This document shows positions 27,654 through 39,526 of a stretch of 58,330 nt of DNA, piece after piece. Location: assembly GCA_003696105.1 (NCBI GenBank), contig RFGE01000219.1, positions 1-58,330 of the forward strand, written 5' to 3'. Numbering within the stretch: the stretch's first letter is position 1; the number at the start of each line of letters is the position of its first letter. The position numbers were made by a program, and so were the translations under genes. This DNA comes from Deltaproteobacteria bacterium (GTDB lineage: Bacteria > Myxococcota_A > Polyangia > Haliangiales > J016). The notes below the pieces were generated by a model. It was not told where the DNA came from. It ran no database searches and was given only the letters and a program-made list of their open reading frames with translations.

Positions 27654-29084
27654 TTATACCGCGACCGGCATGACGCGGCGGCGGATCAGTTTGATCGACA
27701 GCAGCCGGTACAGCATTTTCGAGACCTCGAACGAGCCCATTCGCGACGCCCGGATGATCTCCTTGACCGTGTTCTTGCCGTTGACGAGTTCGAGCACGGC
27801 GAGTTCCTCGCGCGTGAGCCTGCCGCGGCCCATTTGCGCGACGGCGTCCTCGTTGCGAAGGAACACCGTGTCGAAGTCGTCGATCTCGCGCTCGATGAGG
27901 TGCCACTCGTCGACGCGGCGGAACCCTTCCATGAGGATGCCCTCGACGTCGAGACCGAGCGCGGCCTCGACCGCCTGCGCCGGCATGTCGCGGGTCGCTC
28001 GGAACCGGAACGTCCCATGGTTCCAGCGCAGCACTTCGTAGATCAGCTCGGTCGTCTGCTTGCGCAATGCGACCGTGAGGTCGTCTGCGCTCAGGTAGCC
28101 GAGCTGGACGAGTTGGCTGCCGATGAGTTTGCTGCCGGGCGCGCGCGCTTCGAGGAAGCCCTCGAAGTCCTCTCGCTTCATCAGATCGGCCTCGAGGATG
28201 AAGCGGCCGAGCAGGAACTCCTCCGGAACACCCTCCGCGATCGCGAGGTCGACCGCGCCGTTGCGGAAGTAGATTTCGACGGTCTCTCCCGCGCGGCTCA
28301 CGTACAGAACGCCCGACTGCCGCTGTGCGTCGAGCAGCTGCAGCACTTCGGCGATCGGCACGACCTGCAGGTTGCCGGACAGCACCCATTCGTCGGCGGA
28401 CGCGTCGAACAGCGCGCGCGCCGGCGCGAGGAGGTCGCGCAGTGTCTCGTCGTCGAGCGCCGATCGCGCGGCGTCTTCGATGGCGTCGGCGTCGGTCGGC
28501 ACGTAGCTGTCGCGCGCGTCGTCGTCGTCGCGCGCCGCATCGGCCAGAGAGAACAGCGCGGCGATGCGCGCGCCGACGGTCTCCGCAATCGCATCGCGAA
28601 TTGTCGCGAGTGCTTCGCGCCGCTGCGCGATGTCGAGGTCGTCGTCTTCGGGGGAGCGGTCGCCGCGAAGCAGCGGCTCGGGCCGGTCGTCCGCCTCGCC
28701 GGTCCGGCGACCGAACTTGTCGATCGTGTGCTGCACCACCGCCGTGATCGCCTCGGGCGAAAACGGTTTGGTGATGTAATCGACGATGCCCATCACCTTG
28801 ACGAACCGTTCGCCGACCTGGTCGCCCTTGGCGCTCATCAGCACCACGGGCACGTGGCGGAGTTGCTCGTCGGCCGACAGTGCGCGACACACCTGGTAGC
28901 CGTTCATCCGCGGCATCACGAAGTCCAGCAGGATGCAATCGGGGCGGTGCTCGCGCGCGGCGGCCAATCCGGCCTCGCCGTCGGGCGCGGTTTCCACCCG
29001 GAACCCGGCCTTGGTCAGGACGAGTTGAACGACCTTGAGGATCGTGGGGCTGTCGTCGATGACGAGGACCGTTTCTCCGGCCAA
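27654..29084 (-). CDS. Response regulator with PATAN/DUF4388 domain
   Basis: 476 residues from TTG 29084. That start is favoured over the upstream ones because AGGGAGGA lies 5 nt before it and because the receiver begins at once (LAGETVLVIDDSP). Phospho-acceptor Asp54 is in CILLDFVMPRMNG and Lys in DYITKPF. After a variable acidic linker (about 125-230) comes a DUF4388/PATAN module (LSGNLQVVPIAEVLQLLDAQRQSG, near 240) and a long helical C-terminal part ending VLELVNGKNTVKEIIR and SFEVSKMLYRLLSI, like the winged-helix tails found in these proteins. In related bacteria PATAN regulators act through protein-protein contacts, often in motility pathways. The first gene of a likely operon with cheW and cheA; it is a natural output of that kinase. 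Confidence 0.85.
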   Translation of the reverse strand: MAGETVLVIDDSPTILKVVQLVLTKAGFRVETAPDGEAGLAAAREHRPDCILLDFVMPRMNGYQVCRALSADEQLRHVPVVLMSAKGDQVGERFVKVMGIVDYITKPFSPEAITAVVQHTIDKFGRRTGEADDRPEPLLRGDRSPEDDDLDIAQRREALATIRDAIAETVGARIAALFSLADAARDDDDARDSYVPTDADAIEDAARSALDDETLRDLLAPARALFDASADEWVLSGNLQVVPIAEVLQLLDAQRQSGVLYVSRAGETVEIYFRNGAVDLAIAEGVPEEFLLGRFILEADLMKREDFEGFLEARAPGSKLIGSQLVQLGYLSADDLTVALRKQTTELIYEVLRWNHGTFRFRATRDMPAQAVEAALGLDVEGILMEGFRRVDEWHLIEREIDDFDTVFLRNEDAVAQMGRGRLTREELAVLELVNGKNTVKEIIRASRMGSFEVSKMLYRLLSIKLIRRRVMPVAV

Positions 29085-29390
29085 GTCCGTCCTCCCTGAA
29101 ACGTCGAGTCGCGGCAAGCGGCGCCGTTTTGCCGCTGCACGCTACGTGCGACGGCCCGCGGTGCGGTCCGACTCGGCGACTGTACACGCGCCGCGGGGCG
29201 GCGTTCAACGCCGCGGCCGCGCGATCGCCGCGCGGCGCGGAGGCCCGCGCGCCGTCCCCGCGGCCGCGCGGGCGGCTCGGGGCGCCAGACGCCGCGCGCC
29301 GAAGCGGCCGCGCGGGCGGCTCGGGGCGCCAAACGCCGCGCGCCAAAGCGGCCGCGCGTGGTACCTTCGGTCCATCGGCTCCGCGTTCGT
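29085..29390. other. Divergent intergenic region of 306 bp
   Basis: Apart from the ribosome site for the 29084 gene (left edge) and the 44-bp tandem repeat on the right, no gene is seen. TACCTT at 29362-29367, 23 nt before ATG 29391, is a possible -10 for the double-kinase gene; that start has no clear Shine-Dalgarno sequence. Confidence 0.4.
29261..29358. repeat. 44-bp tandem repeat (2.2 copies) upstream of the double-kinase gene
   Basis: Unit 1 (29261-29304) and unit 2 (29305-29348) differ at only two positions (CAGA/CAAA and CGAAG/CAAAG) and a third truncated copy starts CGGCCGCGCG at 29349. Each unit begins CGGCCGCGCGGGCGGC. It is placed between two divergent signalling genes, so it may be a regulator-binding array or simple slippage DNA. 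Confidence 0.9.
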
Positions 29391-32480
<3,090 letters not shown>

Positions 32481-32526
32481 CCCGGCACCGGCGCGCCCGC
32501 GAGCGGCCGGCCGCCGCGCACCGGCG

Positions 32527-33549
32527 TCAGAACGCCATGCGGACGGACGCGGCCGCACCGCCCGGCGCGGGCGCGATCGTCAGCTCCGCGTCGCGCGCGT
32601 CCCGCCAGAACATCCAGCCGGCGGCCGCGCCTGCACCGGCGCCGATCGCGATCAGCGCCGCGCCGGCGCCGCCGGTCTCGTAGCGCTCCGCGCACCGCGC
32701 GCCCGCTGCGTCGCACCTCCCGTCGCCGTCGACGGCGACGAGCACGGCGCCCGTCGCGATGGCCGCAGTGGCCGCGCCGGCCGCGACCCACTTCCACGTT
32801 CGATACGGTCGCCGGGGCGGCGTCATCGGGAGCGGCGGCGCGGCGGCGGCGGCGGCCGGCAAATCCAGTTCGACGACCACCGGCTCCGCGTCCGACTCCG
32901 AGATCCGGACGGTCTGCGCGGCGCGCACGTGTCCGGGGGCTTCGGCGACAATCGCGTGGTCGCCGGGATCGAGATTCAGTTCGTGGGGGCTTTCCCCGAC
33001 GCGCACGCCGTCGACGGTGACGACGGCCCCCGGTGGGCGCGTGACGATGCGAACGGGGACCGGTTTCGCGGGCGGCAGTTCGACCATCTCCTGCGCTGCG
33101 GTCGCGATCAGGTCGCCGACCTCGGTCACGGTGCATACCGGGCAGCTGCGCTCGGCGCGCGTCACCAGGGCCCCCTCGACCTCCGCTGACAACAGCTCGA
33201 GCTCGACGAAATAGGCCGACCCGGTCACTTCGATCCGCGCGCGCACGAAGTAGTTGGCGCCGACCTTCTCGCCGATGCGCTGCAGGCAAGTGGTCGACCG
33301 GCAGCCGATGAGTTCGGGGCTGTCGGCGAGCGCGTGCATCACGTCGGTGAGCGCGATGACGCGCAGCCCGCCGGCCGCGAGGCCCTTGGCCAGGCTGCGG
33401 TGGGCGTGGTCGCGCATTTCGGGCGGGCCATCGCCGGTGATCTCGATCGACACGACGGCGACCGTGCCTTCGCGCGGTCGCGCGCGCGCGGCGGGCGAGA
33501 GGGCGAGGAGGACGGCGACGGCAGCGAACGCGGCGCGGCGGACAATCAT
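32527..33549 (-). CDS. Exported PEGA-domain protein with C-terminal membrane segments
   Basis: 340 residues. The signal peptide is AVAVLLALSPAARARP. It is followed by a 130-residue domain beginning VAVVSIEITGDGPPEMRDHAHR, like the nucleoside-hydrolase-less lipoprotein domains that open with a small beta-alpha fold, with Cys pairs GCRSTTCLQ and CPVCT. The PEGA module is VRIVTRPPGAVVTVDGVRVG near 183. A Thr/Ala-rich helix (WVAAGAATAAIATGAVLVAV) and a second hydrophobic stretch follow near the C-terminus. PEGA domains usually bind envelope polymers. TATAGT lies 9 nt upstream of ATG 33549 on the minus strand. It is downstream of, and opposed to, the double-kinase gene, whose TPR it could contact; that is only a suggestion. 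Confidence 0.78.
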   Translation of the reverse strand: MIVRRAAFAAVAVLLALSPAARARPREGTVAVVSIEITGDGPPEMRDHAHRSLAKGLAAGGLRVIALTDVMHALADSPELIGCRSTTCLQRIGEKVGANYFVRARIEVTGSAYFVELELLSAEVEGALVTRAERSCPVCTVTEVGDLIATAAQEMVELPPAKPVPVRIVTRPPGAVVTVDGVRVGESPHELNLDPGDHAIVAEAPGHVRAAQTVRISESDAEPVVVELDLPAAAAAAPPLPMTPPRRPYRTWKWVAAGAATAAIATGAVLVAVDGDGRCDAAGARCAERYETGGAGAALIAIGAGAGAAAGWMFWRDARDAELTIAPAPGGAAASVRMAF

Positions 33550-33566
33550 GCGCGGCGGACTATACC

Positions 33567-33663
33567 GCGAACGGGATGCGGGGCTCGCGGCCGCGAACGG
33601 GATGCGGGGTTCGCGGCCGCGCGACGGGATGCGTCGCTCGCGGCCGTGCGACGGGGCGTCGCG
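33567..33663. repeat. 26-bp tandem repeat, about 3.5 copies, in the upstream region of the PEGA gene
   Basis: Copies start at 33567, 33593, 33619 and 33646. The first two (GCGAACGGGATGCGGGGCTC type) differ at one position; the later two diverge (GCGACGGGATGCGTCGCTC). The array occupies most of the 146-bp gap between the PEGA gene and the redoxin gene. It looks like a decaying array rather than a coding region. Confidence 0.85.
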
Positions 33664-33695
33664 TGGCGCACGCGCGCGATGGGCCCCGCGCGCGG

Positions 33696-34301
33696 TCACC
33701 GCCGCGCCAGCGTCGCCAGCCGTTGCGCCAACTCCCCGCGCCGCAGCGGGCGATCGATGCGGTACGCGATCCGTCCGACGGCATCGAGAATGACGGTCGT
33801 GGGCACGACGGTCACCGGGCCAAGGTCGGAGCGTCCGGCGAGGACGTCCTGCCCGCCGAGCGCGACCGGGTAGTGCGCGCCGGATTCGCCGGCCCACGCG
33901 GCGACCGTCACGTCGGTCGCGTCGGCTCCGAGCGCGACCCCGATCACCGTCGCCAATCCCCGGTCGTGGGCGTCGTTGAGCGCGTCCACGTCGAGCATCG
34001 CGGGCAGGGCGCCGACGGAAAACAGATGGAGCACGACCGGCCGGCCGCGCAGGGCCACCGTGCGGAGCGCCCGGCCGTCCGCCGTGTGCACCGTCAGGTC
34101 GACCGGCCGCCCGGCGGACCGCGCGCGCGCCGCCGAGCCACACGCGCTCAGCACGGCCGCAGCCGCCACCGCGGCGGCCCGCGTGCGCCGCCGCCGCCGC
34201 GCGCCGCCCGCGCCGGCGGGATCGGCGCCCGCCGCGCGCGCGATCGCGGTCGCGGGCCGCGGCGTCATCGCGCCGTCCATCGCACTGCGCTCGCACGTCA
34301 C
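33696..34301 (-). CDS. Thioredoxin-fold (TlpA/ResA-like) lipoprotein lacking the CxxC motif
   Basis: 201 residues, GTG start overlapping the stop of the upstream SCP2 gene (GTGA). A basic stretch (GARRRRRTR) precedes AAAVLSAC, a lipobox. The domain begins DLTVHTADGRALRTVALRGRPVVLHLFSVGALPAMLDVDALN. In ResA/TlpA proteins the strand VVLHLF is followed by W-C-x-x-C; here that position is SVGALPA with no Cys at all, and the only Cys is the lipidated one. VVPTTVILDAVGRIAYRID keeps the cis-Pro loop. It therefore cannot exchange disulfides as the family does and is probably a binding or scaffold protein; a redoxin-derived chaperone is possible. Confidence 0.8.
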   Translation of the reverse strand: MTCERSAMDGAMTPRPATAIARAAGADPAGAGGARRRRRTRAAAVAAAAVLSACGSAARARSAGRPVDLTVHTADGRALRTVALRGRPVVLHLFSVGALPAMLDVDALNDAHDRGLATVIGVALGADATDVTVAAWAGESGAHYPVALGGQDVLAGRSDLGPVTVVPTTVILDAVGRIAYRIDRPLRRGELAQRLATLARR

Positions 34302-34897
34302 GCCGGCTGGCGCGCCATGAGCGACATCGCCAGCTGCATGGCGAAGTTCGCGTCGCCGGCGATCTGAATCTTGCCGGCGAAATACGCCTGCGGGGCCGCC
34401 AGTTCACCGCTGCGAATCTGGGCGAGGGTGTCGGCGTCTATCGTGATCGTTGCAGCCGGTTCCGCAGATCCCTTGAGGGAGACCGCGATCGACCACGTCC
34501 GGCCGTTGAACCCGGGGATCTCGAACGTCAGCGTGCCGGCGGTCGCCTCGAGGAGTTGGCGTGTCTGCGGGTCGGCGGCCACGAGCAGCTTGGCAGGGTC
34601 CACCTGCTGTGGCAGCAGATCCGCGGCGCCGTCCTCGCCGCACAGCGCGGCGCGCCAGTCGTCGACCGACAGGGATAGTACGAGGTCGGCCTGCTCGGCG
34701 CGTCCGGGCCGCACGGTGAGTTCGCCGCCGTGGGTTTCGACCGTCCACTGTCCGCCGCCCTCACCGGTGAGTTCGACGACGACGGTCGTGTCCGGCGGTG
34801 TGCCGGTCGTCGCCGCCGCGGCGCGGTATTGCGCGGGCAGCCAATCGCGAAAGAACGCGTCCGGGGTGATGTCGCGAGGTGGGCGTTCGATGGCCAT
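34298..34897 (-). CDS. SCP2 sterol-carrier-like protein
   Basis: 199 residues. After about 25 residues comes a lipid-binding SCP2-type fold: VVVELTGEGGGQWTVETHGG, VLSLSVDDWRAALCGED, and a C-terminal segment TITIDADTLAQIRSGELAAPQAYFAGKIQIAGDANFAMQL. The last part is the typical SCP2 core, where KIQIAGDAN gives the hydrophobic tunnel loop. Proteins of this family bind fatty acyl chains or other hydrophobic ligands. The middle 100 residues repeat the fold weakly, so this may be a two-lobed member. Translationally coupled to the redoxin-like gene. The start is ATG 34897, 28 bp from the divergent PilZ start, with TACGGT 5 nt upstream. Confidence 0.82.
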   Translation of the reverse strand: MAIERPPRDITPDAFFRDWLPAQYRAAAATTGTPPDTTVVVELTGEGGGQWTVETHGGELTVRPGRAEQADLVLSLSVDDWRAALCGEDGAADLLPQQVDPAKLLVAADPQTRQLLEATAGTLTFEIPGFNGRTWSIAVSLKGSAEPAATITIDADTLAQIRSGELAAPQAYFAGKIQIAGDANFAMQLAMSLMARQPA

Positions 34898-34925
34898 GCC
34901 TAACCGTACCGGATACGATTGCGTC
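34898..34925. promoter_or_regulatory. 28-bp bidirectional promoter (SCP2 / PilZ)
   Basis: On the plus strand TACGAT (34914-34919) ends 6 nt before GTG 34926. On the minus strand TACGGT (34903-34908) ends 5 nt before ATG 34897. No Shine-Dalgarno sequence fits between, so both messages would be leaderless, with -35 contacts inside the opposite coding region. Confidence 0.5.
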
Positions 34926-35270
34926 GTGCCCACCGACTTCGACGACAAAGAGCCGAGTGTCGTGTCCGAGCCGGTCGAGCGGCGGGATGCCCCGCGCGGC
35001 CTCGTTCGCGACGTCGCCGTGACGCTGCCGGACGGGCGGCGGGTCCCCACGGTCGAGGCGAGCCGCAAGGGCGTATTCGCCGCGGTGGACGACCCGGACG
35101 CGTGGCCTCTCGGCACGCTGCTCGACATCGGGATCGAACGCGGCGATCGCCGGGTCGCGTGTCGCGCGGAGGTCGTGCGCAAGGAACTCGAGCCGCGCCG
35201 CGGCGTCGCGCTGCGCATCGCGCACATCGCGCCCGCCGACGAGGAGCGCTTGCGCGACCTGCTCGAGTGA
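34926..35270 (+). CDS. PilZ-like domain protein
   Basis: 114 residues from GTG 34926. RRDAPRGLV supplies RxxxR near residue 21; the second motif reads EASRKGVFAAV, so the D/N of D/NxSxxG is replaced by Glu and c-di-GMP binding is uncertain. The rest is a six-strand barrel pattern (LLDIGIERGDRRVACRAEVVRKE) and a short C-terminal helix. It is the second PilZ-like gene in the window after 17937. Partner unknown. Confidence 0.78.
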   Translation: MPTDFDDKEPSVVSEPVERRDAPRGLVRDVAVTLPDGRRVPTVEASRKGVFAAVDDPDAWPLGTLLDIGIERGDRRVACRAEVVRKELEPRRGVALRIAHIAPADEERLRDLLE

Positions 35271-35362
35271 ACTGGGTTGCGCCGGTCGTGCGCGGCGCGC
35301 ACGTCGCGCCGGCGGACGGCGAGCGCCGGCGCGATCTGGGCGACCGGTGCGGGCGGCGCCCG

Positions 35363-36406
<1,044 letters not shown>

Positions 36407-36466
36407 GGGCCGCGGATTCTAAAGGCTGTCGCGCCGCACCGCCAGCGCGCCGGCGTGCGGCCGGCG

Positions 36467-36934
36467 CTACACCAGGGAGCCGGCGAGCCAGTCCGCCAGG
36501 TGGCCGACCGAGCCGAGCAAGGTGTTGGTCCGCCGCAGGCGGTCGCTCAGCACGCGGACGATCGTCACCAGCACCGCGTTGGCGGCGGCCGGTTCCTGCT
36601 CGAGCAGCGTCTGCAGCGCCGTCGTCGGCATCCGAAACAGAAACGACGGCTCTTCGGCGACGACGTCGGCGCAGCGGGTCGCCGGTTCGACGAGGCACAT
36701 CTCGCCGAAAAACTCGCCCGCCCCGAGCGTCGCGAGCACCCGGCCGCCCTTGCGCACGGTGACCGCACCGGACAGGACCAGGTACAGCGCATCGCCCAAG
36801 CTGCCCTCGGTGACCACCACTTCGCCACGGTCGAACGTCTCCACGTCTCCGGCGCTCGCGAACCGTCCAATTTGACCCGGCGCGAGCCGGCACAGCAGCG
36901 GGTGGCGTTCGAGCAGTGCGGCAGGCGCGGTCAC
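36467..36934 (-). CDS. Cyclic-nucleotide-binding domain protein without DNA-binding domain
   Basis: 155 residues from GTG 36934, which follows TATAAT by 7 nt. A single cNMP-binding beta-roll is visible: DRGEVVVTEGSLGDALYLVLSG, VLATLGAGEFFGEMCLVEPATRCADVVAEEPSFLFRM, with the phosphate-binding cassette GEMCLVEPATRCADV, in which Arg is retained. A helical extension follows; no HTH is present. It is a stand-alone sensor, and cAMP or c-di-nucleotide binding is suggested by the cassette but not proven. An output partner, perhaps the neighbouring YchF or a kinase, is not known. Confidence 0.85.
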   Translation of the reverse strand: MTAPAALLERHPLLCRLAPGQIGRFASAGDVETFDRGEVVVTEGSLGDALYLVLSGAVTVRKGGRVLATLGAGEFFGEMCLVEPATRCADVVAEEPSFLFRMPTTALQTLLEQEPAAANAVLVTIVRVLSDRLRRTNTLLGSVGHLADWLAGSLV

Positions 36935-36957
36935 GACGACTATTATATAGTGCGCGC
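36935..36957. promoter_or_regulatory. 23-bp bidirectional promoter (cNMP protein / SppA fusion)
   Basis: The minus-strand TATAAT (36942-36947) ends 7 nt before GTG 36934; the plus-strand TATAGT (36946-36951) ends 6 nt before ATG 36958. The two boxes share two base pairs. RNA polymerase could not occupy both at once, so the two genes should be transcribed in competition. Confidence 0.6.
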
Positions 36958-39498
36958 ATGCGGGCCATCGGGCTGTGCGCGATCGCGATCGCTGTCGGCA
37001 TCGCGCCCGCGCGCGCACAACAGGACACGCGCTATGCGGAGGAGCCGACCTCCGGGCTCGACACGCCGCTTACGCCGCTGGCGGGAGAGTACGACGCCAT
37101 GGCCGTGGTCGCGAATCCGGCGGGGCTGCGGTTTCTGCGCGGGCGGCATGTTGGCTTGCTGCTCCACGTCGACGACGACGCGGAGGCCACATCGGCCGGC
37201 GCCGGCTACGGCGGCTACGCGAGCGCCGGAGTGCAGTCGCGCCTGGTGCCGCCGATGGGCATCGGCGTCGGGCTCGAGGTGCTGCGCCCTGCGCGCGCGG
37301 CGCTGCTGCCCGATCCGGGCGAGCCGGTCCGGCTCTCCTTGGGCTCCGCGCTGCCGATCGGCGACGCAGCCGCGTTCGGCGCCACCTACCACCGGTTCTT
37401 CGACAGCGGCGGGCCGCTCGACGGGGTGACTACTTGGGATCTCGGGCTCGCGGCGCGCATGGGGCCGCGGTTTGCCGCCGGGTTTGTCGTCCGCGACGTC
37501 GGGCGCCCGTCGGTCGACGGCGTGCCGGTACAGCGCCGCTACGAGGTCGAGGTCGCGACGCGGCCGACCGGGACGGACCGGGTCGAGCTGGCGCTCGGCG
37601 GGCGGTTCGGTGAGACGCGGCTGGACATCGACGGATGGCTGCGCGGATCGGTGCGCGTGGCGCGCGGCGTGTGGTTGCGGTCTGAACTCGTGGCGCAGCG
37701 CCTCAACCGCGTCACGGCCACGCCGGGCGGCGAGGTCGACGACGGCGTGTACGAGGCGCGCGTCACCGCCGGTGTCGAGCTGTCGTTCGGCCGCACGGGA
37801 GCGCTCGGCACGGGCACGTTCGCCGGCAACCTCGACGGAGGCGACGCCCACCCGCTCGCCGCCAGCGTGTACCTGCGGGTGAGCGACGAGCAGCGCCCGC
37901 CGGTGCTGGGCGAGCGCGAGCGGATCGCGAAATTCGAAATCGGCGGTGCGCTCAGCGAGCGCGCGCTCACGGCCACGGTGTCGGCGCTGCGCGACGCCGC
38001 GCGCGACGACGCGGTGCGCGCGGTATTCGTTCACGTCGACGACGTGCAGGTCGGCTGGTCCGGCGCGCGTACGCTGCGGCGCGCGCTGCAGCGCGTACGC
38101 GAGGCCGGCAAGCCCGTATTGGCTTACATCGTGGCCGGCAACACCCGCGACTACTACATCGCCAGCGCGGCCGACAAGGTGTGGGTCGACCCGGCGGGGG
38201 GCATTCGGCTCACCGGGTTTGCCGCGACCGTGTTGTACTTCAAGGAGCTGCTCGCGCGCGTCGGGGCCGAGGCGCAGTTCGAGCGGATCGAGGAGTTCAA
38301 GACCGCGCCGGAGGCGTTCACTCGCACCGGGCCGTCCCAGCCGGCGCTCGCGATGCGCGAGTCGCTGTACGACGACCTGTACGCGACGATCGCGGAAGAC
38401 ATCGCTCGCAGCCGCGGCATCGCGCCGGCTCGCGTGCGCGAACTGATCGACGGCGGCCCGTACACGGCGGGCCAACTCGCCGACCTGCCCGAGCTGGTCG
38501 ACGGTGTCGTCGAGCCGGATAAGCTCGGCGATGCGGTGCGCGCGGCGCTCGGACGGTCGCTGCCCTTCGGCCCGCGGCCGCTGCGCGCGTCGGACCGATG
38601 GCACCACCCGACGATTGCAGTCATCTACGTAGACGGCGACATCGTGAGCGGCCGCAGCCGGTGGATTCCGCTGCTCGGCCGGCGGCTCGCCGGGTCCGAG
38701 ACGCTCGCCGCGGCGATCGCGGGGGCCCGGGCCGATCGCGACGTGTCGGCGATCGTCGTGCGCGTCGACTCGCCGGGCGGCGACGCGCTGGCGTCGGAGG
38801 TCATCGCGCGCGAAGTCAAGAAGACGCGGGGAGTCAAACCGATCGTGTGCTCGCTCGGCGACGTCGCCGCGTCGGGAGGCTACTTCATCGCCGCGGGGTG
38901 CGACCGCATCTTCGCGGAGCCGACCACGATCACGGGGTCGATCGGTATCTTCGTCGGCAAGGTCGATCTGTCGGGTCTGCTGTCGCGCCTCGGAATCACC
39001 TGGCACACGTACAAGCGCGGCCGCGCGGCCGATCGCGACAGCTACTTCCGCCCGTACACGGACGACGAGCGGCGCGCGGTCAAACGGCAGATTCGCTACT
39101 ATTACGGTCGGTTCGTGGACTTCGTCGCCGGCAATCGCGGGCTGACGCCGGAGCAGGTCGACGACGTCGGCCGCGGGCGCGTGTGGACCGGGCGGCAGGC
39201 GGTCGACGTCGGCCTGGTCGACGAACTCGGCGGAATCGGCGACGCGATCGCGCATGCCAAGCGGGCCGCCGGGATCCCCGACGGCGTTCCCGCGCAACTG
39301 CGGGATCTGCCGGACACGCCGCTCGGCTTGCTCAACCGGTTGCTCGGCGCACCGGCGCTGGGGCGCGGCGATGCCGGCGCGCTGGCGCCGGGAGTGCGCG
39401 AGGTGTTGCGCGCGCTGCCCGCGTCGATGTGGGCCGAATCCGGTCGCGCGCACGGTCGACCGCAGGCGCGCCTGCCCTTCGACATCGTGTGGGACTGA
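36958..39498 (+). CDS. sppA: SppA-type signal peptide peptidase fused to N-terminal beta-barrel-like domain
   Basis: 846 residues from ATG 36958, 6 nt after TATAGT. The signal peptide (AIGLCAIAIAVGIAPARAQQ) is cleavable. Residues about 25-320 alternate small, aromatic and Gly residues in short strands (DEATSAGAGYGGYASAGVQ, LRSELVAQRLNRVTATPGG), like a PorV/FadL-like outer-membrane barrel. The two SppA repeats follow. The N-repeat has YYIASAADKVWVDPAG with Lys407, aligned with the general-base Lys of E. coli SppA. The C-repeat has VAASGGYFIAAG with Ser639 as the nucleophile, then ITGSIGIFVGKVDLSGLL. E. coli SppA is an inner-membrane enzyme of 67 kDa; a barrel fusion would place the peptidase on the outer membrane. 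Confidence 0.85.
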   Translation: MRAIGLCAIAIAVGIAPARAQQDTRYAEEPTSGLDTPLTPLAGEYDAMAVVANPAGLRFLRGRHVGLLLHVDDDAEATSAGAGYGGYASAGVQSRLVPPMGIGVGLEVLRPARAALLPDPGEPVRLSLGSALPIGDAAAFGATYHRFFDSGGPLDGVTTWDLGLAARMGPRFAAGFVVRDVGRPSVDGVPVQRRYEVEVATRPTGTDRVELALGGRFGETRLDIDGWLRGSVRVARGVWLRSELVAQRLNRVTATPGGEVDDGVYEARVTAGVELSFGRTGALGTGTFAGNLDGGDAHPLAASVYLRVSDEQRPPVLGERERIAKFEIGGALSERALTATVSALRDAARDDAVRAVFVHVDDVQVGWSGARTLRRALQRVREAGKPVLAYIVAGNTRDYYIASAADKVWVDPAGGIRLTGFAATVLYFKELLARVGAEAQFERIEEFKTAPEAFTRTGPSQPALAMRESLYDDLYATIAEDIARSRGIAPARVRELIDGGPYTAGQLADLPELVDGVVEPDKLGDAVRAALGRSLPFGPRPLRASDRWHHPTIAVIYVDGDIVSGRSRWIPLLGRRLAGSETLAAAIAGARADRDVSAIVVRVDSPGGDALASEVIAREVKKTRGVKPIVCSLGDVAASGGYFIAAGCDRIFAEPTTITGSIGIFVGKVDLSGLLSRLGITWHTYKRGRAADRDSYFRPYTDDERRAVKRQIRYYYGRFVDFVAGNRGLTPEQVDDVGRGRVWTGRQAVDVGLVDELGGIGDAIAHAKRAAGIPDGVPAQLRDLPDTPLGLLNRLLGAPALGRGDAGALAPGVREVLRALPASMWAESGRAHGRPQARLPFDIVWD

Positions 39499-39526
39499 CC
39501 GCGGCGGCCGATCGGTCGCCGCCCGG

